From Sporolactobacillus shoreae (GTDB lineage Bacteria > Bacillota > Bacilli > Bacillales > Sporolactobacillaceae): a stretch of DNA of 64,000 bases. The position numbers and the translations under genes are program-made. The stretch covers positions 186,001 through 250,000 of the forward strand of contig NZ_SRJD01000001.1 of the NCBI RefSeq assembly GCF_004684935.1, written 5' to 3'. The first letter of the stretch is position 1. The number at the start of each line of letters is the position of its first letter. Below the pieces are notes generated by a model. It was given only the letters and a program-made list of their open reading frames with translations, made no database searches and was not told the origin of the DNA. Shown in pieces: positions 19,053 through 28,214 of this stretch.

Positions 19053-19201
19053 ATGCAATTTTTTACATATTAAAACAAATATTTTACTTATATGGCTTGA
19101 AATTTGCATTAAATAATGATTTGAAAAATTAAAATAGGCATTTAGGCTTGTTATTGAGATATAAGACGGGATTGAGCACGCTTTCAACAACAATTAAAAT
19201 G

Positions 19202-19216
19202 AAAATTCAGAAAAAT
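19202..19216. promoter_or_regulatory. Candidate CodY box upstream of the fla/che operon
   Basis: AAAATTCAGAAAAAT matches the CodY consensus AATTTTCWGAAAATT at 12 of 15 positions. It lies 51 bp upstream of the sigma-D-like -35 box and about 105 bp upstream of the sigma-A-like promoter. CodY repression of fla/che is known in B. subtilis. The flanking 396-bp region (18979-19374) holds no gene; it contains the codY terminator, AT-rich DNA, this box and two promoters. Confidence 0.5.
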
Positions 19217-19266
19217 ATTATTACAAATTATGGAAATAAAGGATACTTAAGGACTACATCGTAACG

Positions 19267-19293
19267 AAAATACGTGGCGAATCTTGTCGATAA
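19267..19293 (+). promoter_or_regulatory. Sigma-D-type promoter for the fla/che operon
   Basis: -35-like AAAA (19267-19270), 15-bp spacer, -10 GTCGATAA (19286-19293). The sigma-D consensus is TAAA-N15-GCCGATAA, so 10 of 12 positions match. The B. subtilis fla/che operon likewise has a sigma-D promoter, giving positive feedback because sigD lies near the operon end. Confidence 0.6.
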
Positions 19294-19306
19294 TGAGAGA
19301 TTAACG

Positions 19307-19334
19307 TAGACAGGTGTAAAAAAATTGATAAAAT
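19307..19334 (+). promoter_or_regulatory. Sigma-A-type promoter for the fla/che operon
   Basis: TAGACA (19307-19312), 16-bp spacer, TAAAAT (19329-19334). The predicted start falls inside a TGTAC-N6-GTACA dyad (19334-19349). flgB translation starts about 35 bp further on. Confidence 0.55.
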
Positions 19335-19374
19335 GTACATATAAGTACAGGAATTGGAAAGAAAGGTGTGCCCA

Positions 19375-19758
19375 TTGTTTTCAACAACTCCTCTTGCAGC
19401 AATTGAACAGGGTCTGAACGGGTCTATGGCTGAACAAAATGCCATTTCCCAGAACATCGCCAACATTGACACTCCAGGTTACAAAGCTAAAAAGGTTGTT
19501 TTTGATGATGCACTTCAGGGTGAACTGGAAGCAAACAGCACGAATCCCAGCCATTTACCATTCTTAAATTCGGCCGATCCGGGATTTCAAACAGTAACGG
19601 ATAACTTTGGGACGATTCAGAATAATGGGAATAACGTTGATATTGATCATGAAATGTCCGATCTATCTAGGAATCAATTGCTTTACCAGTCACTGACACA
19701 GGCTGCCAGCGATCAGTTTCTGAGATTTAATACGGTGCTGGGAGGTGCTAGCGGCTGA
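19375..19758 (+). CDS. flgB: Flagellar basal-body proximal rod protein FlgB
   Basis: 127 residues. It is a proximal rod subunit and first gene of the fla/che operon. The rod-family signature ISQNIANIDTPGYKAKKV is near the N-terminus, and the C-terminal helix NNGNNVDIDHEMSDLSRNQLLYQSL follows. TTG 19375 gives MFSTTPLAAIEQ and is 7 nt after AAAGGTG; longer in-frame starts (TTG 19354, GTG 19366) fit the ribosome-binding site less well. Stop and flgC start overlap (TGATG). Confidence 0.94.
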   Translation: MFSTTPLAAIEQGLNGSMAEQNAISQNIANIDTPGYKAKKVVFDDALQGELEANSTNPSHLPFLNSADPGFQTVTDNFGTIQNNGNNVDIDHEMSDLSRNQLLYQSLTQAASDQFLRFNTVLGGASG

Positions 19759-20201
19759 TGGGAATGTTTAGTGGATTAGATGTGTCTGCCTCAGGTTTGA
19801 CGGCCCAGCGATTTCGAATGGATGTCGCTTCGTCGAATATTGCCAATGCTGATACGACCCGTGAACGGATGGTTAATGGACAATGGCAGCCTTATGCCAG
19901 AAAAGTTGTCAATCTCAAAACAATTAATTCGTCCTTTGATTCATATTTTAATCAGGCACTCGGTTCCTCTGCCGGTGGCGCGGAAGTGGCATCGGTCACT
20001 GAAGATCCATCACCGTTTCCTATGAAGTATGATCCGACAGATCCCGATGCGGATGCTAATGGATATGTCAAGGAGTCCAATGTTGATCCTCTTAAAGAAA
20101 TGATTGACATGATGGATGCGAACCGCTCCTATGAGGCCGGGGTTACGGCTATGAATGCGGATAAAAGTATGCTGACAAGTGCACTAAGCATTGGAAAGTA
20201 G
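19758..20201 (+). CDS. flgC: Flagellar basal-body rod protein FlgC
   Basis: 147 residues. Proximal rod subunit with FSGLDVSASGLTAQRFRMDVASSNIANADTT at the N-terminus and the family block VDPLKEMIDMMDANRSYEAGVTAMNADK at the C-terminus. ATG 19758 overlaps the flgB stop; ATG 19764 is an alternative only two codons later. Confidence 0.97.
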   Translation: MGMFSGLDVSASGLTAQRFRMDVASSNIANADTTRERMVNGQWQPYARKVVNLKTINSSFDSYFNQALGSSAGGAEVASVTEDPSPFPMKYDPTDPDADANGYVKESNVDPLKEMIDMMDANRSYEAGVTAMNADKSMLTSALSIGK

Positions 20202-20211
20202 GTAATAAGTG

Positions 20212-20511
20212 ATGAGTGTAAGTCCTGTTAATCTCATTAATTTTTCTAATCCGCTTCAGTCGTCTTCACAAAGCGTGGCCGCGGCTCAGTCTTCTTTCTC
20301 CGACGCGCTGAAAAATGCGGTGGGGACTGTTAATCAGTCGGTACAGTCTGCGGATAATATGGTAACCGGGCTCGCAAACGGCACCAGCAATGAAGACTTA
20401 CATAATGTAATGATAGCGATGCAAAAAGCGGATATTATGTTAAAAACTGCCGTTCAGGTAAGGGACCGGGTGATCAGCGCATATCAGAATGTTATGAATA
20501 TGCAAGTCTGA
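20212..20511 (+). CDS. fliE: Flagellar hook-basal body complex protein FliE
   Basis: 99 residues. FliE links the MS ring to the rod. The C-terminal half, GTSNEDLHNVMIAMQKADIMLKTAVQVRDRVISAYQNVMNMQV, is characteristic. The Ser/Gln-rich N-terminus is typical of exported rod parts. ATG 20212 is preferred over GTG 20209, which is immediately adjacent and in frame. Confidence 0.96.
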   Translation: MSVSPVNLINFSNPLQSSSQSVAAAQSSFSDALKNAVGTVNQSVQSADNMVTGLANGTSNEDLHNVMIAMQKADIMLKTAVQVRDRVISAYQNVMNMQV

Positions 20512-20545
20512 ATTTGATCACATGGTAGGTTGAACGGAGGATACT

Positions 20546-22129
20546 ATGAAAGAGAAACTATTAAGTTGGTATCACCGGTCTCTGGAATTTTGGGCAGGTT
20601 TGCCAAAAAAGAGAAAGCTCTGGATCATAAGCGGAGCGGCTGCACTGCTCGTTGTAATCACGGTGATCTTGCTTCTTACAAATATTAAACAATACGCTCC
20701 ACTCTACAGCAATCTGTCGACAAGCGAAGCAGGGCAGATTAAAGATACTCTGGATAGTCAGAAAGTCCCTTACAGGCTTTCAAATGGCGGAACGACAATC
20801 AGCGTCCCACAGAGTCAGGTTGATGCCCTGAAAGTTGAACTCGCGGCTCAAGGCATTCCAAAAACGGGTCAGATTGACTATTCTTTTTTCAGTCAGAATG
20901 CCGGATTTGGAATGACGGACAATCAGTTTAATGTATTGCAAAGGGCTGCAATGCAAACCGAGCTTGCCAACCTGATCTCAAACAGCAAGGGCGTGCAGTC
21001 AGCAAAGGTCATGATCACTCTCCCGCCGACGGACGTCTGGGTGAGCAATCAAGGGAATCAGGGTCAGGCATCGGCTTCCATCGTCCTGAACGTCGATCCC
21101 GGATACCAGTTAAGCAGCAGTCAGGTTCAGGGACTTTATCACCTTGTTTCAAAGAGTGTGCCGAACCTTCCCGAAAGTAATATCGTCATAATGGATCAAT
21201 ATTACAATTATTATGACCTAAAAGATAGTAACTCAGGGAATTCAACCCTATCGACTTATGATCAGCAACAACAAATTATCCATAATTTTGAAAATGGTAT
21301 CCAGCAAAAAGTGACAGAAATGCTGACAACGATGATGGGTCAGGGGAAGGTAATGGTTAACGTCACTGCCAACGTTGACTTCACCCAGTCAAAAGAATCA
21401 CAGAATTTGGTTCAACCTGTTAACCCGCAGACCATGGAGGGCCTCGAGACGAGTACCCAACATATTGCAGAGACTTACACGGGGGCGGGCGCAGCTGGAC
21501 AAGTCGGAACTGGAACGAGCGATGTTCCTACATATCAGGCGGGAACAAATGGAAACGGTACTTATCAAAAAGTGGAAGACACCGTGAACTACCAGTTCAA
21601 CAGAATTCACCGGGATGTCACTAACAGCCCATACAAAGTTACGGACATGGGAATCCAGGTCATGGTGGAACCGCCGAATCCAAATAATAATAACTCACTG
21701 TCTCAGCAGCGAGTGAATGACATAAAACAGATTCTTAATTCAATTGTTCAGACATCAATTTCAAACCCACAGGGGCAGGAACTTCCGCTAAACCAGATCT
21801 CACAGAAGACCTATGTTTCTGTTGGGCGTCTGAATGGGCAGATACAACAACCGACAGCAGGTGGATGGGGTATCTGGCCATATATTATCGGAGGCGGCGT
21901 ACTTGCGGCAGTCATCGGAGCAATTATCTGGTTAATCCTGAGAAACCGCAACAGAGAAGAAGATGAAGAGGCAATTGTTCAGGATATCCCACAAGATGAT
22001 GAACTCGCAGCAGCACTGAATCAAGAAAATCCTGAACAGAAAAAATATAGCGAGCTTGAAAAACTGGCGAGGCAAAAGCCGGATCAATTTGTCAAGTTAC
22101 TGCGAGGCTGGATGTCGGATGACCGCTGA
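20546..22129 (+). CDS. fliF: Flagellar MS-ring protein FliF
   Basis: 527 residues. It forms the membrane/supramembrane ring that templates the basal body. Transmembrane segments lie at about 27-46 (LWIISGAAALLVVITVILLL) and 440-465 (WPYIIGGGVLAAVIGAIIWLIL). Between them are the ring-building motifs and a low-complexity Gly/Thr/Gln linker. The C-terminal tail that binds FliG (ELAAALNQENPEQKKYSELEKLARQKPDQFVKLLRGWM) is present. ATG after GGAGG. Confidence 0.97.
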   Translation: MKEKLLSWYHRSLEFWAGLPKKRKLWIISGAAALLVVITVILLLTNIKQYAPLYSNLSTSEAGQIKDTLDSQKVPYRLSNGGTTISVPQSQVDALKVELAAQGIPKTGQIDYSFFSQNAGFGMTDNQFNVLQRAAMQTELANLISNSKGVQSAKVMITLPPTDVWVSNQGNQGQASASIVLNVDPGYQLSSSQVQGLYHLVSKSVPNLPESNIVIMDQYYNYYDLKDSNSGNSTLSTYDQQQQIIHNFENGIQQKVTEMLTTMMGQGKVMVNVTANVDFTQSKESQNLVQPVNPQTMEGLETSTQHIAETYTGAGAAGQVGTGTSDVPTYQAGTNGNGTYQKVEDTVNYQFNRIHRDVTNSPYKVTDMGIQVMVEPPNPNNNNSLSQQRVNDIKQILNSIVQTSISNPQGQELPLNQISQKTYVSVGRLNGQIQQPTAGGWGIWPYIIGGGVLAAVIGAIIWLILRNRNREEDEEAIVQDIPQDDELAAALNQENPEQKKYSELEKLARQKPDQFVKLLRGWMSDDR

Positions 22130-22142
22130 GGAGGTGTAAAGA

Positions 22143-23159
22143 TTGGCTGATCGTAGAACGAAGATGAACGGGAAACAGAAAGCGGCCATTTTAATGATCG
22201 CGCTGGGTACAGATGTGTCAGCAAACGTTTTCAAACATCTGACTGAACAGGAAATTGAAGACCTTACTTTGGAAATATCGAACGCTCGGAAAGTGGATTC
22301 TGATATGAAAAAGCAGGTTATCGAAGAATTCTTTCAGACAGCGATGGCGCAGGAATACATTTCACAGGGCGGGATCGGATATGCCAAACAGATTCTGGAG
22401 AAGGCCCTGGGTGCGCAGCAAGCTAACGATGTCATTCAAAGGCTTACGTCCACACTTCAGGTGAGGCCATTTGATTTTATGCGTAAAAGTGATCCACAAC
22501 AGATACTCAATTTTATTCAGAATGAGCATCCTCAGACGATTGCGCTGATTCTTTCCTATCTCGACCCGGACCAGGCAGCAACCGTTCTTTCGGCACTTCC
22601 GGTTGAAAATCAGGCGGATATTGCCAGGCGAATTGCTCAAATGGACCGGACATCACCTGAAATTATTTCACAGGTTGAACGGGTTCTAGAAAAGAAGGTA
22701 TCAAGTTCATCCGTAAATCAGGATTATACACAGACTGGTGGTATTGCTTCGATCGTCAATGTCCTGAATGGTGTTGACCGCACAACAGAAAAGAACATTC
22801 TTGAACAACTTGAGGAACACGATTCCGATCTGGCTGAAGAAATAAAGAAACGTATGTTTGTATTTGAAGATATCGTTGTTTTAGATGATCGGGCTATTCA
22901 GCGGGTCATTCGTGAAAGTGAGAATGAAGATCTGATCCTGGCCATGCGGACAGCGAGTGAGGAGGTAAAAGAACTGCTCTTTCACAATATGTCCGAACGA
23001 ATGGCTGCAAGCTTCAAGGAAGAAATGGAGTATATGGGTCCTGTCCGGTTGCATGATGTTGAAGAAGCACAGACACGAATCGTAAATACAATCCGGAAAC
23101 TGGAAGATGCCGGAGAAATTGTAATAGCCAGAGGTAAGGGGGACGATGTGATTGTCTAA
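22143..23159 (+). CDS. fliG: Flagellar motor switch protein FliG
   Basis: 338 residues. FliG transmits stator torque to the rotor. It contains the N-terminal FliF-binding domain (MNGKQKAAILMIALG), the EHPQTIALILSYLDPDQAATVL armadillo-like motif and the C-terminal torque helix with charged residues (VLDDRAIQRVIRESENEDLILAMR). TTG start with GGAGGTG upstream. Overlaps fliH by 8 bp. Confidence 0.97.
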   Translation: MADRRTKMNGKQKAAILMIALGTDVSANVFKHLTEQEIEDLTLEISNARKVDSDMKKQVIEEFFQTAMAQEYISQGGIGYAKQILEKALGAQQANDVIQRLTSTLQVRPFDFMRKSDPQQILNFIQNEHPQTIALILSYLDPDQAATVLSALPVENQADIARRIAQMDRTSPEIISQVERVLEKKVSSSSVNQDYTQTGGIASIVNVLNGVDRTTEKNILEQLEEHDSDLAEEIKKRMFVFEDIVVLDDRAIQRVIRESENEDLILAMRTASEEVKELLFHNMSERMAASFKEEMEYMGPVRLHDVEEAQTRIVNTIRKLEDAGEIVIARGKGDDVIV

Positions 23160-23910
23160 CATTTTAAAATCCCCGGAATCGAGTAGTGGAAGTAAGATCG
23201 TTCAGCTTTCAGTTGTTGTGGATCCGGAGCTGGATGCTCTGGACAGCAAGATGGATACAAAATCAATTGAACAGACACTCGAAGAGAAAGTTGAACAGGC
23301 CAAGCGTAGAGCGGCTGATATTCTTCAACAAGCTGAACTCAAACGTAATGAAATAGAGAAACAAATGAAACAAAAGGAAGAAGAGGCTGAAAGAAAAAGG
23401 GCCGAGGCCTATGAGAACAGTAAAAAAGCGGGCTTTGAATCGGGTTTCAAAAAAGGTGCTGATCTGGGGAGGCAATCCTATCTTTCCAGGATTGACCAGG
23501 CGAACCAGCTGCTTGAACAGGCGAACACGGAATACAGGGATAAAATTGCTCGCTCTGAGCCCGAAATTCTCAAACTCTCGATGGCTGTTGCAGAGAAAAT
23601 AATAGGAACATCTATCGCTTTGGATGAGGATAAATGGTCCTCCATGGTCACTAAAGCGGTACGTGAAGTCAGAGATCAAAAGACAATAAAAATTATTGTC
23701 CCTCCGATTCATTTCGGAACTCTTGATCTACATAAGGAAGAGCTTGACGATCTTGTGCAGGATGCTGATGTATCCATTTACGCAGACGGTGATCTCACTG
23801 AAAATGACTGTATCATTGAAACGGAATTCGGTAGAATCGATGCCGGCATTGACAGCCAATTATCAGTGATTAAAGAAAAACTGAAAGAATTAATGGAGGA
23901 GCATGCCTGA
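23152..23910 (+). CDS. fliH: Flagellar export ATPase regulator FliH
   Basis: 252 residues. FliH dimerises by a long charged coiled coil (about 40-125, Glu/Lys/Arg/Ala-rich) and binds FliI to control the export ATPase. The C-terminal region (LKLSMAVAEKIIG, then DCIIETEFGRIDAGIDSQL) matches FliH/V-ATPase-E-like domains. TTG 23152 lies within the fliG 3' end, with AAGGGGGA upstream. Confidence 0.93.
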   Translation: MSNILKSPESSSGSKIVQLSVVVDPELDALDSKMDTKSIEQTLEEKVEQAKRRAADILQQAELKRNEIEKQMKQKEEEAERKRAEAYENSKKAGFESGFKKGADLGRQSYLSRIDQANQLLEQANTEYRDKIARSEPEILKLSMAVAEKIIGTSIALDEDKWSSMVTKAVREVRDQKTIKIIVPPIHFGTLDLHKEELDDLVQDADVSIYADGDLTENDCIIETEFGRIDAGIDSQLSVIKEKLKELMEEHA

Positions 23911-25238
23911 TGAATGCGGACCTGCTGATTGAATCACTTGCTTCAATGGACAGCTATAAACGTTTTGGAAAAATCAGCAGGGTTGTTGGGCTTCTTATCG
24001 CCTCAAAAGGTCCCGAGTCATCCGTTGGTGATGTCTGCATTATCCACCTCAAGAACGGAAGGCAGAGAATAAAAGCGGAGGTTGTCGGTTTCAAAGACGA
24101 AGAGATCCTACTTATGCCGTATACCTCTGTGGCTCATATTTCACCAGGCTGTCTGGTTGAAGCGACTGGCAAGCCTCTAGAGATCAAAGTTGGCGATGAG
24201 CTATTGGGACAGGTGTGCGACAGTATGGGGAATCCGATGTCGGACATGCGCTTTTCAAAGGGATTTGAGATGGTGCCGACAAACCAGGAACCGCCGGATC
24301 CCCTTCAGAGACCACGTATCAAGGAAGCAATTGAACTTGGAATTCGTTCAATAAATGGTCTTCTTACCGTTGGCAAGGGACAGCGTGTTGGAATTTTTGC
24401 AGGGAGCGGTGTTGGCAAAAGTACGTTATTGGGGATGATTGCCCGTAATACTTCAGCAGATCTGAACGTTATTGCCTTGATTGGTGAGCGGGGACGCGAA
24501 GTAAGGGAATTTCTTGAAAAAGATCTCGGAACCGAAGGAATGGCTCGCTCAATAGTCATCGTTGCGACGAGCGATCAACCGGCGTTGATGAGAATAAAAG
24601 GGGCAATGACGGCAACGGCTATTGCAGAATATTTTCGATCAAAAGGTAAAAATGTTTTACTTATGATGGATTCCCTGACTCGGGTGGCAATGAGCCAGCG
24701 TGAAATCGGTCTCGCAGTCGGCGAACCACCTACAACCAAGGGTTATCCTCCTTCCGTTTTTGCTTTGCTTCCGAGACTTCTTGAAAGGACAGGTACGGAT
24801 ATAAATGGCTCAATCACAGCTTTTTATACAGTACTTGTCGACGGCGATGACCTTGATGAGCCGATTTCGGACACGGTGAGGGGTATCCTTGACGGCCACA
24901 TTGTTCTTGACCGTTCACTTGCTCAAAAAGGGCAATACCCGGCAATCAATCTGCTGAAAAGCGTTAGCCGTGTTATGACCGAGATCGATTCCAAAGAACA
25001 CCTTATGGCAGCGGCACATTTTCGAGCGCTTCTCTCTCAATACACCGAATCTGAAGATTTAATCAACATAGGTGCCTATAAACAAGGAAGTTCTGCCGCT
25101 ATTGACGCAGCGATACAGTATCATCCCAAAATTCTTTCCTATATGGTGCAGCCAGAGGATGTCAAAGTAACGCTTGATCAATCTATTAATCAGCTTGAGA
25201 TTGATTTTGGAGAGGGAGGCAAGCCAGATGTCGTTTGA
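23910..25238 (+). CDS. fliI: Flagellum-specific export ATPase FliI
   Basis: 442 residues. It is an F1-beta-like ATPase of the flagellar type III secretion apparatus. P-loop GSGVGKST ends at residue 172; Walker B is KNVLLMMDSLTRVAM, and EPPTTKGYPPSVFALLPRLLERTG is the export-ATPase signature. ATG overlaps the fliH stop (TGATG). Confidence 0.98.
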   Translation: MNADLLIESLASMDSYKRFGKISRVVGLLIASKGPESSVGDVCIIHLKNGRQRIKAEVVGFKDEEILLMPYTSVAHISPGCLVEATGKPLEIKVGDELLGQVCDSMGNPMSDMRFSKGFEMVPTNQEPPDPLQRPRIKEAIELGIRSINGLLTVGKGQRVGIFAGSGVGKSTLLGMIARNTSADLNVIALIGERGREVREFLEKDLGTEGMARSIVIVATSDQPALMRIKGAMTATAIAEYFRSKGKNVLLMMDSLTRVAMSQREIGLAVGEPPTTKGYPPSVFALLPRLLERTGTDINGSITAFYTVLVDGDDLDEPISDTVRGILDGHIVLDRSLAQKGQYPAINLLKSVSRVMTEIDSKEHLMAAAHFRALLSQYTESEDLINIGAYKQGSSAAIDAAIQYHPKILSYMVQPEDVKVTLDQSINQLEIDFGEGGKPDVV

Positions 25239-25668
25239 TTTTCGATTAGATCGTGTTATGAGGATTGCCGAAAGTGAAAGAAAAAATTTTGAATCCCAAT
25301 ATCAGGTACTATATGATAGACTGGAAAAAATTGCGCATCAGCTTTTGGCATTAATGGAAGAAAAAAAGCGGACGCAGTCGGATCTTGAAAAAAAAATGCG
25401 GAAAGCGATGACAATCGATTCTATGAGGCTTCAGCTTATCGATGTTGAAACGACTGACCGAATGATTGACGAGCAGACCTTGATTTACAACCGATCCAAA
25501 CGCCAGCTGGAACAATTACGGGTCAAACTTCATGAAAAAACGATTGAAGTTAAGAAATATGAGAATATGAGAGAAAAGAAAAAAGAAGTCTATAACCAGG
25601 AAGTTAAGAAAGATGAAATGAAACTGATGGATGAAGTTGCTGCTCTTCGGGCTGTTTCCCATGGGTGA
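25228..25668 (+). CDS. fliJ: Flagellar export chaperone FliJ
   Basis: 146 residues, almost entirely charged coiled coil, as expected for FliJ, which sits in the FliI hexamer and cycles export chaperones. The start MSFDFRLDRVMRIAESERKNFE is the standard FliJ opening. A longer in-frame reading from 25174 lies inside fliI and is not supported. GGGAGG precedes ATG 25228. Overlaps fliI by 11 bp. Confidence 0.93.
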   Translation: MSFDFRLDRVMRIAESERKNFESQYQVLYDRLEKIAHQLLALMEEKKRTQSDLEKKMRKAMTIDSMRLQLIDVETTDRMIDEQTLIYNRSKRQLEQLRVKLHEKTIEVKKYENMREKKKEVYNQEVKKDEMKLMDEVAALRAVSHG

Positions 25669-25683
25669 AAGGAATGAGATAGG

Positions 25684-26316
25684 TTGAACGAGAAGAAAAA
25701 ATCGGGGTTCGGTATAAAACTTTTAAAATTCTTTCTGGCTCTTCTTATTCCGATTTTGTTCTTGTTATTGTTAACCGGTTTATTTTTGAAACTTGCCGGA
25801 ATAGATCCAGTCAGTCAGGCGAAGTCGCTGATTTTCGGAAACGGCGGAAATTCTGCGGCGCAGACTGCCGGGGCACCCGCTTCAACGACAGCTGGCCTCA
25901 AACAGCAAATTGCGGGCCAAAATTCGACCATTACTCAGCAAAATGGAATGATTTCTCAGCTTAAGAACCAAGTTACCCAGCTGCAGAATCAGCTGAAACA
26001 GGCTCAAAGCCAGGCAAACCAGCAGAACCAGGCCCAGAAGAGCCAGAATAATGCCGCACTCCAGACTGTTTACGCCCAGACATATAAAAATATGGATCCT
26101 GCAAAAGCTGCCGCTATTTTTAATCAGCTGCCCGTGAATAAAGCTGCAACTTACATAAACATGCTTGACGATGCGACGAAAGCGGCTATTCTGCAGAACA
26201 TGACGCCGGCCAAGGCGGCGGCACTGACTCAGTTGCTGAAGGCGCCGCAGAATACGAACGCAACGACCGGCAGCTCCTCATCGTCAACTTCAGTCACGAC
26301 AACGACGGTGCCTTAA
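25684..26316 (+). CDS. ylxF: YlxF, MotE/MgtE-N-like flagellar operon protein
   Basis: 210 residues. One membrane segment at about 10-35 (LLKFFLALLIPILFLLLLTGLFL), a Gln/Asn-rich coiled coil (about 75-120), then two MgtE-N-like helical repeats (NMDPAKAAAIFNQLP and NMTPAKAAALTQLL) and a Ser/Thr tail. The family sits between fliJ and fliK in many Bacilli and resembles MotE, a stator-associated chaperone. Its role here is not known. TTG start. Confidence 0.85.
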   Translation: MNEKKKSGFGIKLLKFFLALLIPILFLLLLTGLFLKLAGIDPVSQAKSLIFGNGGNSAAQTAGAPASTTAGLKQQIAGQNSTITQQNGMISQLKNQVTQLQNQLKQAQSQANQQNQAQKSQNNAALQTVYAQTYKNMDPAKAAAIFNQLPVNKAATYINMLDDATKAAILQNMTPAKAAALTQLLKAPQNTNATTGSSSSSTSVTTTTVP

Positions 26317-26346
26317 TTTTTTAATCCTTTGAAAGGAGGTGAAAAA

Positions 26347-27744
26347 ATGGAAACACAAATTGCTCTGTCTGTTCAGGAGGGCAAAGGGGCGGGGGCTCAT
26401 GACAAGAAGAAAAAAACCGGACAGCCGGAAGATTTCTCTTTCCTCACCCTTTTCAACACAGTGACTCAGTCTTTTTCACCTGCGTCGGCCAAGTCCGTGG
26501 CTCCGAAAGGCATCGGGCAGCTTAAAAACAGCCAACATAATGAAAAATCGAAGGTCGGAACCGATCAAATCTCAGAAAAAATACCTCCAACATCGGGAAA
26601 AAGATCTGATTCGGCTACTACGATAGGACGTCAGATTTCTGATACAGCAAAAACACATGAGGCAATCCTGATTGAGAATCCACAAACGGTAATTGTCGGA
26701 ATGTCCCGTTTGAAAAAAAATGAAGTCAACTCTAAAAATCAGGCAGGTTCGGCTCAGCAAAGTACGGGTAAACAAGTTGGTTATCACAGCGGAAACGCGC
26801 AATCGGCTCAAAATGCCAGCACTTCTGTTCTGAAAGTAAACTCAGACCATGCGTCGGTTTCGGCTCAGATTAAATCTGATCTTGCCACGCTGATCAACGC
26901 TCATTCTGATCAGGCCCAGGTTGAAAATTCGACCAAAAATTCATTTATTGCGTCCAGGATTGCTGACGCTGTCCGCAATGATACCGAAGCCAAAATTCCT
27001 TCAGCGAAGGCGGATATTCACGCAAACGTTGTGCAACCGGCAGCTCTTAAAATGGGAAGACTTCTAAGGGCAGCCGATAACCCGGCAACCGGATTAAATC
27101 TACCTGAAAAAGCGGAATCAACGAGTGATCAAGCGCCTTCAAAAACTGCTGAACCAGCTTTAACTTCTTCAGTAAGAAAGGTTGCTGTGTTGCCGCTGTC
27201 TCAAGTAGCAGCAAGGCAAATGAGCCATACTGAGCTTTTTGTTTCTTTCACTGGCACAGCTCAGCGCGAAAATAGCAATCCAGTGAGTACGCAGGTATCC
27301 GATCAGATGGTTAAGTGGATGGGAAAGTCTTCATTCCGTCTGGATCCTGGTGGGACTAAAAATTTGACGGTCACCCTTTATCCGGAACATCTGGGGAAAC
27401 TGACGGTGTCGGTGACACAGACAAGCGATGGAATGATCGCCAGAATCATCGCCGGGACCAAAACGGCGAAGGATTTGCTGGAATCAGGTATCGGTCAGTT
27501 AAGAAATGATCTCGCTGCGCAAGGAGTAACAATTGGTCAGATTGACGTTTCAAGACAGTGGCAGAGCGCGGCTGCGGGAGAATCGCAGAATATGAACCAG
27601 CAGCAAACGAATCAGGATACTAACGGACAGTCGGGCGGAAAAGATGATGAAAGCAAACAGAAGAAGTCGGCAAGGCCTGTCGACGGAAATAATGCAGGAC
27701 AATCATTTCTCGAATGGATGACAGGAGGCGTTCCTAGCACATGA
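26347..27744 (+). CDS. fliK: Flagellar hook-length control protein FliK
   Basis: 465 residues. FliK is a secreted ruler that measures the hook and switches FlhB specificity. The long Ser/Gln/Lys-rich N-terminal part is low-complexity. The conserved Flg_hook C-terminal domain spans about 335-410 (LDPGGTKNLTVTLYPEHLGKL, then LLESGIGQLRNDLAAQGVTI). ATG 26347 follows a perfect AAAGGAGGTG. ATGA overlap with flgD. Confidence 0.94.
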   Translation: METQIALSVQEGKGAGAHDKKKKTGQPEDFSFLTLFNTVTQSFSPASAKSVAPKGIGQLKNSQHNEKSKVGTDQISEKIPPTSGKRSDSATTIGRQISDTAKTHEAILIENPQTVIVGMSRLKKNEVNSKNQAGSAQQSTGKQVGYHSGNAQSAQNASTSVLKVNSDHASVSAQIKSDLATLINAHSDQAQVENSTKNSFIASRIADAVRNDTEAKIPSAKADIHANVVQPAALKMGRLLRAADNPATGLNLPEKAESTSDQAPSKTAEPALTSSVRKVAVLPLSQVAARQMSHTELFVSFTGTAQRENSNPVSTQVSDQMVKWMGKSSFRLDPGGTKNLTVTLYPEHLGKLTVSVTQTSDGMIARIIAGTKTAKDLLESGIGQLRNDLAAQGVTIGQIDVSRQWQSAAAGESQNMNQQQTNQDTNGQSGGKDDESKQKKSARPVDGNNAGQSFLEWMTGGVPST

Positions 27745-28214
27745 GTGATACGACAGTTAACGGATCTACAAGTACAACTGCAGCGTCCAGTCAGAGTACA
27801 ACAGTTAATGCGAACAGCACATTAAGTAAAGACGATTTTCTAAAATTACTTGTTGCTCAGCTGACGAATCAGGATCCGACGGCACCGATGGATAGCGGAC
27901 AATTTGTGACTCAGATGGCCCAGTTTACTTCCTTGGAACAGACTCAGAATATGAGCAGCGCAATTGATCAGCTTGTTGCAACGCAATCAGACAATTCGCT
28001 TTCTGATAAAGCGACGATGATCGGTAAAAAGATTACTTGGACAGAAAGCAGTACTGATGAGAACGGAAATGACATTTCGACGACGATGAACGGAATCGTG
28101 AATGCGGTGAATGTCAAAGATGGACAGATCAGTTATTTGACGGACAGTGGTAAAACCGTGGATCCATCGACGATTACCGAGGTCTCCGATTCGGCAGGTA
28201 GTACCGATGGCTAA
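27741..28214 (+). CDS. flgD: Flagellar hook assembly protein FlgD
   Basis: 157 residues, the short Bacillus-type hook cap without the C-terminal FnIII/tudor region. Core motif: LSKDDFLKLLVAQLTNQDPTAPMDSGQFVTQMAQFTSLEQ. The Ser/Thr-rich N-terminus fits an export signal. Its 3' end overlaps the next gene by 8 bp. Confidence 0.96.
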   Translation: MSDTTVNGSTSTTAASSQSTTVNANSTLSKDDFLKLLVAQLTNQDPTAPMDSGQFVTQMAQFTSLEQTQNMSSAIDQLVATQSDNSLSDKATMIGKKITWTESSTDENGNDISTTMNGIVNAVNVKDGQISYLTDSGKTVDPSTITEVSDSAGSTDG

